From Dyella psychrodurans (GTDB taxonomy: Bacteria; Pseudomonadota; Gammaproteobacteria; Xanthomonadales; Rhodanobacteraceae), in NCBI RefSeq assembly GCF_003363265.1, contig NZ_QRBF01000001.1:900451-964450 (forward strand): a DNA stretch of 64,000 nucleotides, read 5' to 3'. Below, piece by piece: positions 25,682 through 36,176 of this stretch. Every line of letters begins with the position of its first letter. The first letter of the stretch is position 1. The notes below the pieces were generated by a model that worked only from the letters and a program-made list of their open reading frames with translations, was not told where the DNA came from and did not search any database. Position numbers and translations under genes: made by a program.

Positions 25682-28528
25682 GTGAGCACAAACCTGATCC
25701 GCGAGTTTTCCGAGTCCTCCCAACTCGCAGGCGGCAACGCCGATTACGTTGAATCGTTGTACGAAACCTGGCTTGCCGACCCTGAGTCGGTACCAGCCGA
25801 GTGGAATACCTATTTCAAAACCTTCAAAGGCCGCGAGTCGGGGGATGTTTCCCACACCGCGGCCATTGCGCGTATAGAGGCCGCACAAAAGCAGCGCCCC
25901 AACGGCGCAGCGGCTGCGGCCCCCGTCAGCGATGCGCATGCGCGCAAGCAAGCAGGTGTTCTGCGCCTCTTGACCGCCTATCGTTCGCGCGGCCATCTCG
26001 CCGCCGACCTCGATCCGCTGGGCCTGGCACACAAAATGGACGCGCCGGACCTGGGCCTGGGCTTCCACGGTCTGTCCGACGCCGATCTCGACACCGAATT
26101 CGACTGCGGCAACTTCGCCGGCGGCGGCCAGCGCATGAAGCTGCGCGAACTGTTCTCGCGCTTGAAGCGCGTCTACACGAACACGGTCGGCTCGGAGTTC
26201 ATGCACATCTCCGACCACGCGCAGCGCAACTGGATCTACAGTCGTCTGGAACAGGCCAACGGCAACGCCGGCCTCGACAAGGCAGGCAAACAGCGCGTGC
26301 TGGACGGCCTTACCGCCGCGGAAGGCCTGGAGCGCTACCTGCACACCAAGTACGTCGGCCAGAAGCGCTTCTCGCTGGAAGGCGGTGACAGCCTGATCCC
26401 GATGATGGACGAAGTCGTTCGCGCCGCAGGCGACAACGGCATCAAGGACCTCGTCATCGGCATGGCCCATCGCGGCCGCCTCAACATGCTGGTGAACATC
26501 CTCGGCAAGCCGCCGAAGACGCTGTTCAACGAATTCGAAGGCAAGTTCGAGCACGCCGAAGACGATCCTGCCCACTCCGGCGACGTGAAGTACCACATGG
26601 GCTTCTCCGCCGACGTGCGCACGCCCAATGGCGGTGTGCATGTGGCGCTGGCGTTCAACCCGTCGCACCTGGAAATCGTGAACCCCGTGGTTGCGGGTTC
26701 CGTGCATGCGCGTCAGGTTCGTCGCAAGGACACGGAGCGCACGCAGTCGCTGGCCGTGCTGATCCATGGCGACGCCGCGCTCGCAGGCCAAGGCGTGAAC
26801 ATGGAACTGTTCAACATGTCGCAGGCGCGCGGCTTCAAGATCGGCGGCACGCTGCACATCGTGGTGAACAACCAGGTGGGCTTCACCACCTCGAATCCGC
26901 AAGACGCGCGTTCCACGCTGTACTGCACCGACCTCGCCAAGATGGTGAATGCGCCGGTGCTCCATGTGAACGGCGACGATCCGGAAGCAGTGATCCAGGT
27001 CACCCGCCTCGCGTACGAATTTCGCAAGCAGTTCCGCAAGGACGTGGTGATCGATCTGGTGTGCTACCGCCGCCACGGCCACAACGAAGCGGACGAGCCG
27101 GCGGCCACGCAGCCGGTGATGTACCAGATCATCCGCAAGCGCCCCACCACGCGCGAACTCTACGCGCAGGAACTGGTGAAGGAAGGTTTGCTGGCCGAGG
27201 GCGACGCGCAGAAGCAGTTCGAAGCCTATCGCGATCGCCTGGAAGCCGGCGCGGCGATGACGGATCTGCATCCATCCTTGACCAAGGACGTGGAAGTGGA
27301 CTGGAGCCAGTTCATCGGCGGCAAGCTTTCCACCCCGGCCAAGACGGGCGTGGCGAAGACCAAGCTGGTCGAGCTCGCCAACCGCATTCTCGATGTGCCG
27401 AAGGATATCGCACTGCAGTCGCGCGTCGCCAAGATCTACGACGACCGCCGCAAGATGGCGAGCGGCGAGCAGCCGGGCGACTGGGGCTTTGCCGAAAACC
27501 TCGCTTACGCCACGCTGATCGACGAAGGCCACAACCTGCGCATCGTCGGCCAGGACTCGGGACGCGGCACGTTCTTCCATCGTCATGCCGTGCTGCATGA
27601 CCAGAAGGACGGTCACACCTTCATGCCATTGGCCACGCTGCGCGCGGACGCCAACGTCGAAGTGATCGACTCCCTGCTCAGCGAAGAAGCCGTGATGGCG
27701 TTCGAATACGGCCACGCCACCACCGATCCTTACACCCTCAACATCTGGGAAGGACAGTTCGGCGACTTCGCCAACGGCGCGCAGGTGGTGATCGACCAGT
27801 TCATCAGCTCGGGCGAAGCGAAGTGGGATCGTCTCTGCGGTCTCGCGCTGTATCTGCCGCACGGCTATGAAGGCCAGGGCCCGGAGCACTCCTCCGCGCG
27901 ACTGGAACGCTTCCTGCAATTGTGCGCGATGGAAAACATGCAGGTCTGCGTGCCCACCACGCCGGCGCAGGATTTCCACATGATCCGCCGCCAGATGCTG
28001 CGCCCTGTGCGCAAGCCGCTGATCGTGATGACGCCCAAGTCGCTGCTGCGCCACAAGCTGGCCGTGTCCACGCTGGACGAACTGGCCAATGGCAGCTTCC
28101 AGCTGGTGATCGGCGAACACCGCGATCTGCCGGCGAAGAAGGTCAAGCGCGTGGTGCTGTGCTCGGGCAAGGTTTACTACGACTTGCTGGAAGAGGCGGA
28201 TAAGCGCGGCGCCAACGATGTTGCCATCGTACGCGTCGAGCAGCTCTATCCGTTCCCGCGTCAGGAAGTGACGGCCGAACTGGAAAAGTATCCTTCCGCC
28301 AAGGAAGTGGTCTGGTGCCAGGAAGAGCCGATGAACCAAGGCGCGTGGTTCCAGATCCGTCATCACCTGCAGGCGTGCGTCGGCAGCAAGCAGAGCCTCT
28401 CCTACGCCGGTCGCGCACGCTCGCCCGCGCCTGCCGCGGGTCACCTCAACGATCACATCGCCGAGCAGGCCGCGCTGGTTGAACAGGCGCTGGTCGCACC
28501 GGTCGGTCCCGATCACTCAGCAGAATAA
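25682..28528 (+). CDS. sucA: 2-oxoglutarate dehydrogenase E1 component
   Basis: Thiamin diphosphate-dependent decarboxylase of the TCA cycle. From the GTG at 25682 the 948-residue protein begins [27 protein letters not shown], matching other SucA N-termini. The open frame to 25544 is judged too long. Internal motifs include [11 protein letters not shown] (about 259-269), the ThDP region [10 protein letters not shown] (about 427) and [21 protein letters not shown]. Its length is close to the usual 930-950. It is followed 17 bases later by sucB and then lpd, so all three subunits come from one operon. Confidence 0.97.
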   Translation: MSTNLIREFSESSQLAGGNADYVESLYETWLADPESVPAEWNTYFKTFKGRESGDVSHTAAIARIEAAQKQRPNGAAAAAPVSDAHARKQAGVLRLLTAYRSRGHLAADLDPLGLAHKMDAPDLGLGFHGLSDADLDTEFDCGNFAGGGQRMKLRELFSRLKRVYTNTVGSEFMHISDHAQRNWIYSRLEQANGNAGLDKAGKQRVLDGLTAAEGLERYLHTKYVGQKRFSLEGGDSLIPMMDEVVRAAGDNGIKDLVIGMAHRGRLNMLVNILGKPPKTLFNEFEGKFEHAEDDPAHSGDVKYHMGFSADVRTPNGGVHVALAFNPSHLEIVNPVVAGSVHARQVRRKDTERTQSLAVLIHGDAALAGQGVNMELFNMSQARGFKIGGTLHIVVNNQVGFTTSNPQDARSTLYCTDLAKMVNAPVLHVNGDDPEAVIQVTRLAYEFRKQFRKDVVIDLVCYRRHGHNEADEPAATQPVMYQIIRKRPTTRELYAQELVKEGLLAEGDAQKQFEAYRDRLEAGAAMTDLHPSLTKDVEVDWSQFIGGKLSTPAKTGVAKTKLVELANRILDVPKDIALQSRVAKIYDDRRKMASGEQPGDWGFAENLAYATLIDEGHNLRIVGQDSGRGTFFHRHAVLHDQKDGHTFMPLATLRADANVEVIDSLLSEEAVMAFEYGHATTDPYTLNIWEGQFGDFANGAQVVIDQFISSGEAKWDRLCGLALYLPHGYEGQGPEHSSARLERFLQLCAMENMQVCVPTTPAQDFHMIRRQMLRPVRKPLIVMTPKSLLRHKLAVSTLDELANGSFQLVIGEHRDLPAKKVKRVVLCSGKVYYDLLEEADKRGANDVAIVRVEQLYPFPRQEVTAELEKYPSAKEVVWCQEEPMNQGAWFQIRHHLQACVGSKQSLSYAGRARSPAPAAGHLNDHIAEQAALVEQALVAPVGPDHSAE

Positions 28529-28545
28529 ATGTCCAAGGATTAACC

Positions 28546-29748
28546 ATGTCTACTGAAGTCAAAGTCCCCGTTCTGCCCGAGTCCGTTTCCGACGCCACCA
28601 TCGCCACCTGGCACAAGAAAGCCGGCGATGCCGTGAAGCGCGACGAGAATCTGGTCGATCTGGAAACCGACAAAGTCGTGCTGGAAGTGCCGTCGCCGGT
28701 CGACGGCGTGCTGAAGGAACTGAAGTTCCAGGCCGGCGACACCGTGAACAGCCAGCAGGTGATCGCGATCATCGAGGAAGGCGCCGCTGCCGCTGCTCCG
28801 GCTCCCGCCGCCGCAGCCCCCGCTCCGGCCCCGGCTGCTGCGCCGGCTCCGGCCGCACCGAAGACCGCTGCAGGCTCGGCGGATCTTTCCCCGGCCGGCC
28901 TGCGCGTCGCCACCGAACAGAACATCGATCCGTCCAAGGTCGCCGGCACGGGCCGCGATGGCCGCGTGACCAAGGAAGACCTGGTCAACTACGGCAAGGG
29001 CGGCGCTCCCGCAGCCGCTGCGCCGGCCGTGGCGCCGACGCCGGGTTCGCGTCCGGAAGAACGCGTGCCGATGACCCGCATCCGCGCCCGCATCGCCGAG
29101 CGCTTGATGCAGTCGAAGAACTCGATCGCGATGCTCACCTCGTTCAACGAAGTGAACCTCGCCGAAGTCAGCAAGATGCGCAAGACGCTGGGCGAGCAGT
29201 TCGAAAAGGCGAACGGCGTGAAGCTCGGCTTCATGAGCTTCTTCGTGAAGGCCGCTGCCGAAGCGTTGAAGCGCCATCCGATCGTCAACGCCTCGGTCGA
29301 CGGCAACGACATCATCTATCACGGCTACCAGGACATCTCCATCGCCGTGGCCACCGACAAGGGCCTGGTGACGCCGGTACTGCGCGATGCGCAGAACATG
29401 AGCTTCGCCGATATCGAAAAGGGCATCGCCAACTACGCGAAGAAAGCGCGCGAAGGCAAGCTCGGCCTTGAAGATCTGCAGGGCGGCACGTTCACCATCA
29501 CCAACGGCGGCACCTTCGGTTCGCTGTTGTCGACGCCGATCGTCAACCCGCCGCAGAGCGCGATTCTCGGCATGCACACCATCAAGGAGCGTGCGATCGT
29601 CGAGAACGGCCAGGTGATCGCCGCGCCGATGATGTATCTGGCGATCTCCTACGACCACCGCATCATCGACGGCAAGGATGCGGTGCTGTTCCTGGTCGAC
29701 ATCAAGAACCAGCTGGAAAATCCGCAGCGCATGTTGCTCGGCATGTAA
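28546..29748 (+). CDS. sucB: Dihydrolipoyllysine succinyltransferase, E2 of 2-oxoglutarate dehydrogenase
   Basis: Core of the 2-oxoglutarate dehydrogenase complex. The 400-residue protein has one lipoyl domain (Lys43 in [10 protein letters not shown]) and an Ala/Pro-rich linker (about 82-107). An E1/E3-binding domain ([17 protein letters not shown], about 117-133), a second linker and the acyltransferase domain with catalytic His371 and Asp375 (YDHRIIDG) follow. It sits between sucA and lpd. The Ala/Pro linker gives very long antisense open frames that are shadows. Confidence 0.97.
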   Translation: MSTEVKVPVLPESVSDATIATWHKKAGDAVKRDENLVDLETDKVVLEVPSPVDGVLKELKFQAGDTVNSQQVIAIIEEGAAAAAPAPAAAAPAPAPAAAPAPAAPKTAAGSADLSPAGLRVATEQNIDPSKVAGTGRDGRVTKEDLVNYGKGGAPAAAAPAVAPTPGSRPEERVPMTRIRARIAERLMQSKNSIAMLTSFNEVNLAEVSKMRKTLGEQFEKANGVKLGFMSFFVKAAAEALKRHPIVNASVDGNDIIYHGYQDISIAVATDKGLVTPVLRDAQNMSFADIEKGIANYAKKAREGKLGLEDLQGGTFTITNGGTFGSLLSTPIVNPPQSAILGMHTIKERAIVENGQVIAAPMMYLAISYDHRIIDGKDAVLFLVDIKNQLENPQRMLLGM

Positions 29749-31299
<1,551 letters not shown>

Positions 31300-31323
31300 G
31301 GCTCTTACGATGCCCGCCTGACG

Positions 31324-31364
31324 AACGGCCTGCTCGTGGCAACATGGGCAGGCCGTTGCATTTT
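31324..31364 (+). terminator. Probable terminator after lpd
   Basis: A perfect 10-bp stem (AACGGCCTGC with GCAGGCCGTT) with a 14-base loop is followed by GCATTTT, 24 bases past the lpd stop. The T tract is short, so termination may be partial. Confidence 0.55.
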
Positions 31365-31451
31365 CAGCGCATACGAAAAGACAACCTCGTTGCGACGAAA
31401 ATCCTCACTTTCACGCTGCCATCCACAACGAGCCGAGTCGAGTCCACCGAT

Positions 31452-32048
31452 ATGCCCTTGCCTACCTCTCTGTGCGTTTATTGCGGCTCAAGCTCGGGCA
31501 AGCATCCGGAATACGTCGCGCAGGCGCGCGATATCGGCACGGAGATGGCCCGGCGCGGTATCACGCTTGTCTACGGTGGCGGCAAAGTGGGCCTGATGGG
31601 CACGGTGGCCGACGCCGTGCTCGCCGCGGGCGGCAAAGCCATCGGCGTGATTCCACGCCAACTGGTGGAACGCGAGGTTGCCCACCCGGGCCTTACCGAG
31701 ATGCACGTGGTCGAAACGATGCATCAGCGCAAAACGCGCATGTACGAATTGTCCGACGCTTTCGTCGCCCTGCCCGGCGGTTTTGGCACCATGGATGAAA
31801 TGTTCGAAATGCTTACCTGGTCGCAATTGGGTCTGCATCGATATCCCTGCGCTTTTCTCGATGTGCGCGGCTATTACGCGCAATTGCGCGGGATGATGGA
31901 TCACATGGTGAGCGAAGGATTCGTTCGCGCCGAACAACGCGGCTGGATATGGTTCGGCGACAGCATGGAAAAAATGTTCGACTGGATGACACACCACCAA
32001 GCTGGATATGCGACTAAATGGATCGACAGCAGCAGCGTCGAAGCCTGA
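31452..32048 (+). CDS. LOG family protein (TIGR00730), cytokinin-riboside monophosphate phosphoribohydrolase type
   Basis: Rossmann-fold protein of 198 residues with the LOG motif PGGFGTMDE (108-116) and the basic region MHQRKTRMYEL (about 90-100). Family members remove ribose 5'-phosphate from N6-modified adenosine monophosphates, or act as nucleotide 5'-monophosphate nucleosidases in bacteria. The frame is open far upstream inside lpd, but the MPLPTSLCVYCGSSSG start is typical. It is separated from lpd by 152 bases that include a hairpin, so it probably has its own promoter. Confidence 0.9.
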   Translation: MPLPTSLCVYCGSSSGKHPEYVAQARDIGTEMARRGITLVYGGGKVGLMGTVADAVLAAGGKAIGVIPRQLVEREVAHPGLTEMHVVETMHQRKTRMYELSDAFVALPGGFGTMDEMFEMLTWSQLGLHRYPCAFLDVRGYYAQLRGMMDHMVSEGFVRAEQRGWIWFGDSMEKMFDWMTHHQAGYATKWIDSSSVEA

Positions 32049-32083
32049 GTTGCCCTTCCGCACCCGTTGTAAGGAAATCCGTC

Positions 32084-33088
32084 ATGAATACGCCTGCCGA
32101 CTTTCGAGCTTTTCGCATCCACAACGACGCCACCGGTTATCGCGGCGGTGTCGAGACGATGAACTCCGCCGCTCTCAGCGATGGCGAAGTGCTGGTGAAG
32201 GTGGCGTACTCGTCGGTCAATTTCAAAGATGCCCTCGCCGGCACCGGCAAGGGCAAGATCCTGCGCAAGTATCCCCTTAACGGCGGCATCGACGCCGCGG
32301 GCGTAGTGGTGGCTTCCACCGATTCGAACTTCAAGGAAGGCGACCACGTGCTGTGCACCGGCAGCGGTCTCTCCGAAACGCAAGACGGTGGCTACGGCGA
32401 ATACATCCGCATGTCGTCGCAGTGGACGATTCCTCTGCCCAAAGGGTTAAGTCTGCGCGAAAGCATGATTCTGGGTACGGCCGGCTTTACGGCCGCGCTG
32501 TCGCTGCTGCGCATGCAGGACAATCACCAGACTCCCGCCATGGGTCCCATCGCCGTTACCGGTGCCAGCGGCGGCGTGGGCATGCTTGCGATCGATATCT
32601 TCAGTCGCGCCGGCTACGCCGTGCATGCCATCAGCGGCAAAGCCTCCCAGTTCGATTTCCTGCGCGGTCTGGGCGCAGTCGAATGCATCGATCGCCACCA
32701 ACTCGCTTTCAGTGGCAAGCCCATGGATTCGGCACGCTTCGGCGGCGCACTGGATAACGTGGGCGGCGCGATGCTCGCCGGACTCCTGCCGCTGACCGTG
32801 CCCTACGGCAACGTCGCCATCTGCGGCAACGCCGGCGGCATCGCGTTCGAGAGCACGGTGATGCCCTTCATCATTCGCGGTGCCAGCCTGCTGGGCATCG
32901 CGTCTGCCGGCACCCCGCGCGACCAACGCGATCAGGTGTGGCAACATCTGGCCAGCGACTGGAAACCGCTTCATCTCGATCGGATCGCGACCCGGGAAGT
33001 GACGCTGGATCAACTCCCGGACGTGTTCGGGCGTATGCTGGATGGCGATTCGTTTGGCCGTACCATCGTGCGCGTCGGCACGGTTTGA
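32084..33088 (+). CDS. acuI: Acrylyl-CoA reductase (YhdH/AcuI), MDR-superfamily oxidoreductase
   Basis: NADPH-dependent medium-chain reductase of 334 residues that reduces acrylyl-CoA to propanoyl-CoA and detoxifies it. Visible parts are the N-terminal SSVNFKDALAGTGKGKI (about 40-56), a GroES-like fold, TAGFTAALS (about 131-139) and the nucleotide motif VTGASGGVGMLAI (about 157-169). No zinc ligands are visible, in line with the YhdH branch. AAGGA lies 8 bases before the ATG; the in-frame extension to 32018 overlaps the upstream gene and is rejected. Confidence 0.9.
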   Translation: MNTPADFRAFRIHNDATGYRGGVETMNSAALSDGEVLVKVAYSSVNFKDALAGTGKGKILRKYPLNGGIDAAGVVVASTDSNFKEGDHVLCTGSGLSETQDGGYGEYIRMSSQWTIPLPKGLSLRESMILGTAGFTAALSLLRMQDNHQTPAMGPIAVTGASGGVGMLAIDIFSRAGYAVHAISGKASQFDFLRGLGAVECIDRHQLAFSGKPMDSARFGGALDNVGGAMLAGLLPLTVPYGNVAICGNAGGIAFESTVMPFIIRGASLLGIASAGTPRDQRDQVWQHLASDWKPLHLDRIATREVTLDQLPDVFGRMLDGDSFGRTIVRVGTV

Positions 33089-33099
33089 CAGCCGCCAGC

Positions 33100-33128
33100 T
33101 TGGAAGCGCCACGGCGCCGCTTTAGAAT
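33100..33128 (+). promoter_or_regulatory. Candidate promoter of pilH
   Basis: TTGGAA and TAGAAT are separated by 17 bases, about 33 bases before the pilH start codon. Confidence 0.5.
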
Positions 33129-33160
33129 TATCTCGGAACAACTAAGGGGACTCCCACCTT

Positions 33161-33526
33161 ATGGCTCGTATTCTGATTGTCGACGATTCTCCGTCGCAGC
33201 TTCTTGGGATCAAGCGCATCGTCGAAAAGCTCGGCCATGAGACGCTTACTGCTGAGGACGGCGCCGCCGGCGTCGAGGTTGCAAAACAGGAAAAACCCGA
33301 TCTGATCCTGATGGACGTGGTGATGCCCAACCTCAACGGTTTCCAGGCCACCCGCACCATCAGCAAGAACCCCGACACGGCGCACATCCCGATCGTGCTG
33401 GTCACCACCAAGGATCAGGAAACCGACAAGGTATGGGGCATGCGCCAGGGTGCCAGGGCCTATGTCACCAAGCCGATCAAGGAAGAAGAACTGGTCGCCA
33501 CCCTGAAAGAACTTCTGCCGGTCTAA
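33161..33526 (+). CDS. pilH: PilH-type CheY-like response regulator for twitching motility
   Basis: A single receiver domain of 121 residues: acidic pocket Asp8/Asp9, phospho-acceptor Asp52 (LILMDVVMP), Thr82 and Lys104 (TKP). The DQETDKVWGMRQGA segment after Thr82 closely matches PilH of the Pseudomonas type IV pilus chemosensory system. No partner kinase or pilG/pilI/pilJ is beside it. It appears monocistronic, with a promoter 33 bases upstream and a terminator after it. Confidence 0.88.
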   Translation: MARILIVDDSPSQLLGIKRIVEKLGHETLTAEDGAAGVEVAKQEKPDLILMDVVMPNLNGFQATRTISKNPDTAHIPIVLVTTKDQETDKVWGMRQGARAYVTKPIKEEELVATLKELLPV

Positions 33527-33547
33527 GTTCCGGATGGCATAACGCAG

Positions 33548-33572
33548 AAACGGCGCCTTGCGGCGCCGTTTT
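33548..33572 (+). terminator. Terminator between convergent pilH and cbpA-type genes
   Basis: A perfect 10-bp stem (AAACGGCGCC with GGCGCCGTTT) closes a TTGC tetraloop. It ends in T on both strands and lies between two convergent genes, so it may work in both directions. Confidence 0.75.
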
Positions 33573-33608
33573 GCGTTTCCGGTTTCACAGGTAACGCGTA
33601 TTCAACGC

Positions 33609-34514
33609 TCAATGCCTCGGATCGTAATGCGGAAACTGGACCCGCAAGGCTTCGTAGGCTTGCCGCTGCGACTCGCTCTCCACGGCCGGCACCTTGATCG
33701 ACACCTCCACTAGCTGATCGCCTGGCGGGTGCCCCGGAAATCCACGCCCCTTCAGGCGCAGCTTGCGCCCCGACTGGGTGCCTGCCGGGATCCTGAGATC
33801 GACGGTACCGGCAAGCGTCGGAACGGGCACGGAAGCGCCCAGAGCCGCCTCCCACGGACTGACCGGAAGCACGTGCAGCACGTTGCGTCCATCCAGCTTG
33901 AATCGTGCGTCCTCTCGGATACCCACTTCGAGCAGAAGATCGCCACTCGGGCCACCGGCGACACCCGGTTGCCCCTGACCGCTCAGGCGAATCACCTTGC
34001 CCGGTTGGATACCGGCCGGAATCTTCACCTCGAGCACACGCTCGGTGCCGCTGCCGTCGTCCAGGTTCAAGCGCGTGCGGCCGCCATCGAACGCCGTCTG
34101 CAGATCGATCTGTACGTGCGCCTGCACATCGCGGCCACGGCGTGCGCGCGGCGGTCCCTGACGATGAGCACCGCCTCCGGTGCGTCCGAACAGGCTCTCG
34201 AAGAAATCGCTGAAATCGCCCTCGCCTGCCTCGCCAAAATCGAAGCCCTGCCCTTGCCCCCAGTTCGGTGGCGGGCGGAACTGCTCGCCCGACCGGTATC
34301 CGCCGGCGCGTAGCTGATCGTAGGCACGGCGTTTTTCGGCATCGCGCAGCACTTCGTTGGCTTCATTGACCGCCTTGAACTTCTCCTCGGCGCCGGCTTC
34401 CTTGTTCTTGTCCGGATGAAATTTGCGTGCCAGCTTGCGATAGGCCGCCTTGATGTCGGCCTCGCTGGCATCGGGCTTCACGCCCAGGGTGTCGTAATAG
34501 TCTTTGAATTCCAC
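33609..34514 (-). CDS. cbpA: DnaJ-class co-chaperone, CbpA type
   Basis: The 301-residue protein has an N-terminal J domain with the HPD motif (33-35) that stimulates DnaK. A Gly/Phe-rich linker (about 72-110) and two C-terminal beta-domains follow. There is no cysteine-rich zinc domain, which separates it from DnaJ. The start codon is GTG, with GGGGAG 5 bases before it. The gene follows hsp20 on the same strand with a 12-bp hairpin between them, so the pair probably forms a heat-shock unit. DNA binding, as in CbpA, is possible but not shown. Confidence 0.9.
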   Translation of the reverse strand: MEFKDYYDTLGVKPDASEADIKAAYRKLARKFHPDKNKEAGAEEKFKAVNEANEVLRDAEKRRAYDQLRAGGYRSGEQFRPPPNWGQGQGFDFGEAGEGDFSDFFESLFGRTGGGAHRQGPPRARRGRDVQAHVQIDLQTAFDGGRTRLNLDDGSGTERVLEVKIPAGIQPGKVIRLSGQGQPGVAGGPSGDLLLEVGIREDARFKLDGRNVLHVLPVSPWEAALGASVPVPTLAGTVDLRIPAGTQSGRKLRLKGRGFPGHPPGDQLVEVSIKVPAVESESQRQAYEALRVQFPHYDPRH

Positions 34515-34550
34515 TGCCGCTCCCCGGCTTTCTTTTCATAAACACGATCA

Positions 34551-34580
34551 GCCCGCCACGGATCATCGTCCGTGGCGGGC
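34551..34580 (-). other. Strong hairpin between hsp20 and the cbpA-type gene
   Basis: A perfect 12-bp stem (GCCCGCCACGGA with TCCGTGGCGGGC) closes a 6-base loop. No T tract follows on either strand. It may be an mRNA stability element, a weak terminator or a processing site. Confidence 0.5.
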
Positions 34581-34609
34581 TGCCTGCGCAACATCAGGCG
34601 ATGTGCGGA

Positions 34610-35056
34610 TCAGTGCGCGGTGTTGATGGTGATGCGACGCGGAGCGGTTTCCGCCTTCTTCGGAATCACGATTTCCAGCACGCCGTGTTTACCATTGGCG
34701 ACGATGTTGTCGGCGTCTGCGCTATCGGGCAGGGTAAAGCGACGATGGAAACTGCCGTGCGCACGCTCGACACGCGTGAAGCGGTCGTTCTGTTCGGTCT
34801 TCTCAACCGAGCGTTCACCCTTGATGCTGAGGATGCTTTTTTCCATGCTCACCTCGATGGCGGCAGGATCAACACCGGGTACATCGACAAAAATCACGAA
34901 CCGCTGGTCTTCTTCCTTGATATCCACGCGCGGCGCCCACTGGCTGGTCGCCACGTTGGGCTGGTCGTCGTGCTGAAGGAAACGATCGAACACCTGGCGG
35001 ATATCCGAAGGCATTGCGTGGGTCGTGCCCCAAAAGGCATTACGGCTCAAAGTCAT
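34610..35056 (-). CDS. Small heat shock protein, Hsp20/alpha-crystallin family
   Basis: The 148-residue protein has the alpha-crystallin domain (about 38-135), including VDIKEEDQRFVIFVDVPGVD and the GVLEIVIPK strand near the end. It acts as an ATP-independent holdase. The ribosome site GAGGTGAGCC is before the ATG. A sigma-32-like promoter lies about 45 bases upstream, and a DnaJ-type gene follows on the same strand, both in keeping with heat-shock control. Confidence 0.94.
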   Translation of the reverse strand: MTLSRNAFWGTTHAMPSDIRQVFDRFLQHDDQPNVATSQWAPRVDIKEEDQRFVIFVDVPGVDPAAIEVSMEKSILSIKGERSVEKTEQNDRFTRVERAHGSFHRRFTLPDSADADNIVANGKHGVLEIVIPKKAETAPRRITINTAH

Positions 35057-35102
35057 GGCTCACCTCAAAATAAGGGTGCGGTGCGATCACCGCTTGGGAA
35101 AC

Positions 35103-35131
35103 TAGATAGTTCCGAAACCCGACGTTTCAAG
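35103..35131 (-). promoter_or_regulatory. Sigma-32-like heat-shock promoter of hsp20
   Basis: On the minus strand CTTGAAA, a perfect -35 element, lies 14 bases from ACTATCTA. That sequence agrees with the sigma-32 -10 pattern CCCATnTA at five of seven fixed positions. Confidence 0.55.
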
Positions 35132-35191
35132 GCGACAAACCGGCAGGCCCGGCGGTAGCATCCCCGGCGTTGCCATACCTTCAGCGAGTAC

Positions 35192-35683
35192 ATGATGACC
35201 ATCCAGATCGGACAAACCATCCCGGATATCGAGGTCGCCGTCGTCGACGGCAATGCGGCCGTGGAACGGCTATCAACCACGCGCCTTTTTGCGGAACGCA
35301 AGGTGGTGATGTTCGCTGTACCGGGTGCTTTCACACCCACCTGTTCAGAACGGCATCTGCCAGGCTACGTGAAACACTTTCCCGACTTTCAAGCTCGCGG
35401 TGTCGACGTCTACTGCATGGCGGTGAACGACGCATTCGTGATGAAAGCCTGGGCAGTATCGCAACATGTGCCGCCTGGCTTGAAATTGCTGGCGGATGGA
35501 AATGGCTCGCTCACCAAAGCGCTGGGACTTGAGATGGACGGCAGCGCCTACGGCTTGGGTATGCGATCACGGCGCTTTGCGCTCTACGCCGAGGATGGCG
35601 TGGTGAAACTGCTCAACGTCGAAAGCCCAGGTGAATTGCGCGTCTCGACCGCAGAGACAATGCTGACTTCAATTCAGCATTGA
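35192..35683 (+). CDS. Peroxiredoxin, Prx5-like (AhpC/TSA)
   Basis: Thiol peroxidase of 163 residues. The active-site motif PGAFTPTCS places the peroxidatic cysteine at 51, preceded by Thr48. Another Cys is at 75 and may act as the resolving residue. The length and FAVPGAFTPTCSERHLPGY segment fit the Prx5 subfamily. The start may be either of two adjacent Met codons. It is divergent from hsp20, so both stress genes share an intergenic control region. Confidence 0.93.
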   Translation: MMTIQIGQTIPDIEVAVVDGNAAVERLSTTRLFAERKVVMFAVPGAFTPTCSERHLPGYVKHFPDFQARGVDVYCMAVNDAFVMKAWAVSQHVPPGLKLLADGNGSLTKALGLEMDGSAYGLGMRSRRFALYAEDGVVKLLNVESPGELRVSTAETMLTSIQH

Positions 35684-35795
35684 GGCCTACAAAACAACGA
35701 GATTATCATCACATTACAAAGGCGGTTTTTCTTACAGAGTAGCCATAGGCTTTCGATCCGATGTGTAAAAGGGATCGCTCGAGGGGGAAACAGCG

Positions 35796-36077
35796 ATGAT
35801 GATCCGCCGCATTTCAACAACTTTTGCCGTGCTGGCCGTGTACGCAACTAGCCTTCATGCCACAACGGCATCGGGAGTCATCCAGTTTACCGGGCTGGTT
35901 TATCAACCGGCCTCGGCGCCCATGGTTTTTCACGCATCCGGATCGCAAGAGCGAACATGGATCGTTCAAACCTATCCGCTCAGCGAAGCCATGAATAAGC
36001 TGCACAGCGATGTCCTCGATTACTTCGCGACCTACGCACGCAGAAATTCCACCGTCGTGAGCGCCACTTACGAGTAA
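35796..36077 (+). CDS. Small secreted hypothetical protein
   Basis: I do not recognise this 93-residue protein. It has a plausible Sec signal peptide (MIRRISTTFAVLAVYATSLHA, cleavage near 22-23) followed by about 70 residues without cysteine, ending STVVSATYE. The ribosome site GAGGGGG is 8 or so bases before the start. It lies 112 bases after the peroxiredoxin gene and has lower GC than its neighbours by eye. No partner gene suggests a function. Confidence 0.6.
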   Translation: MMIRRISTTFAVLAVYATSLHATTASGVIQFTGLVYQPASAPMVFHASGSQERTWIVQTYPLSEAMNKLHSDVLDYFATYARRNSTVVSATYE

Positions 36078-36126
36078 TCACTTCACATGGCTTGTGCTGA
36101 GTGTTGAGTGATGCGGGTTCATTGAC

Positions 36127-36152
36127 AAAAAAAGCCCCGGGTTGACCGGGGC
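36127..36152 (-). terminator. Rho-independent terminator of gyrA
   Basis: On the minus strand a 7-bp GC stem (GCCCCGG/CCGGGGC) with a 5-base loop is followed by seven T residues, 25 bases past the gyrA stop. Confidence 0.9.
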
Positions 36153-36176
36153 TCTTCCACGATGCATCGGGCGAAC

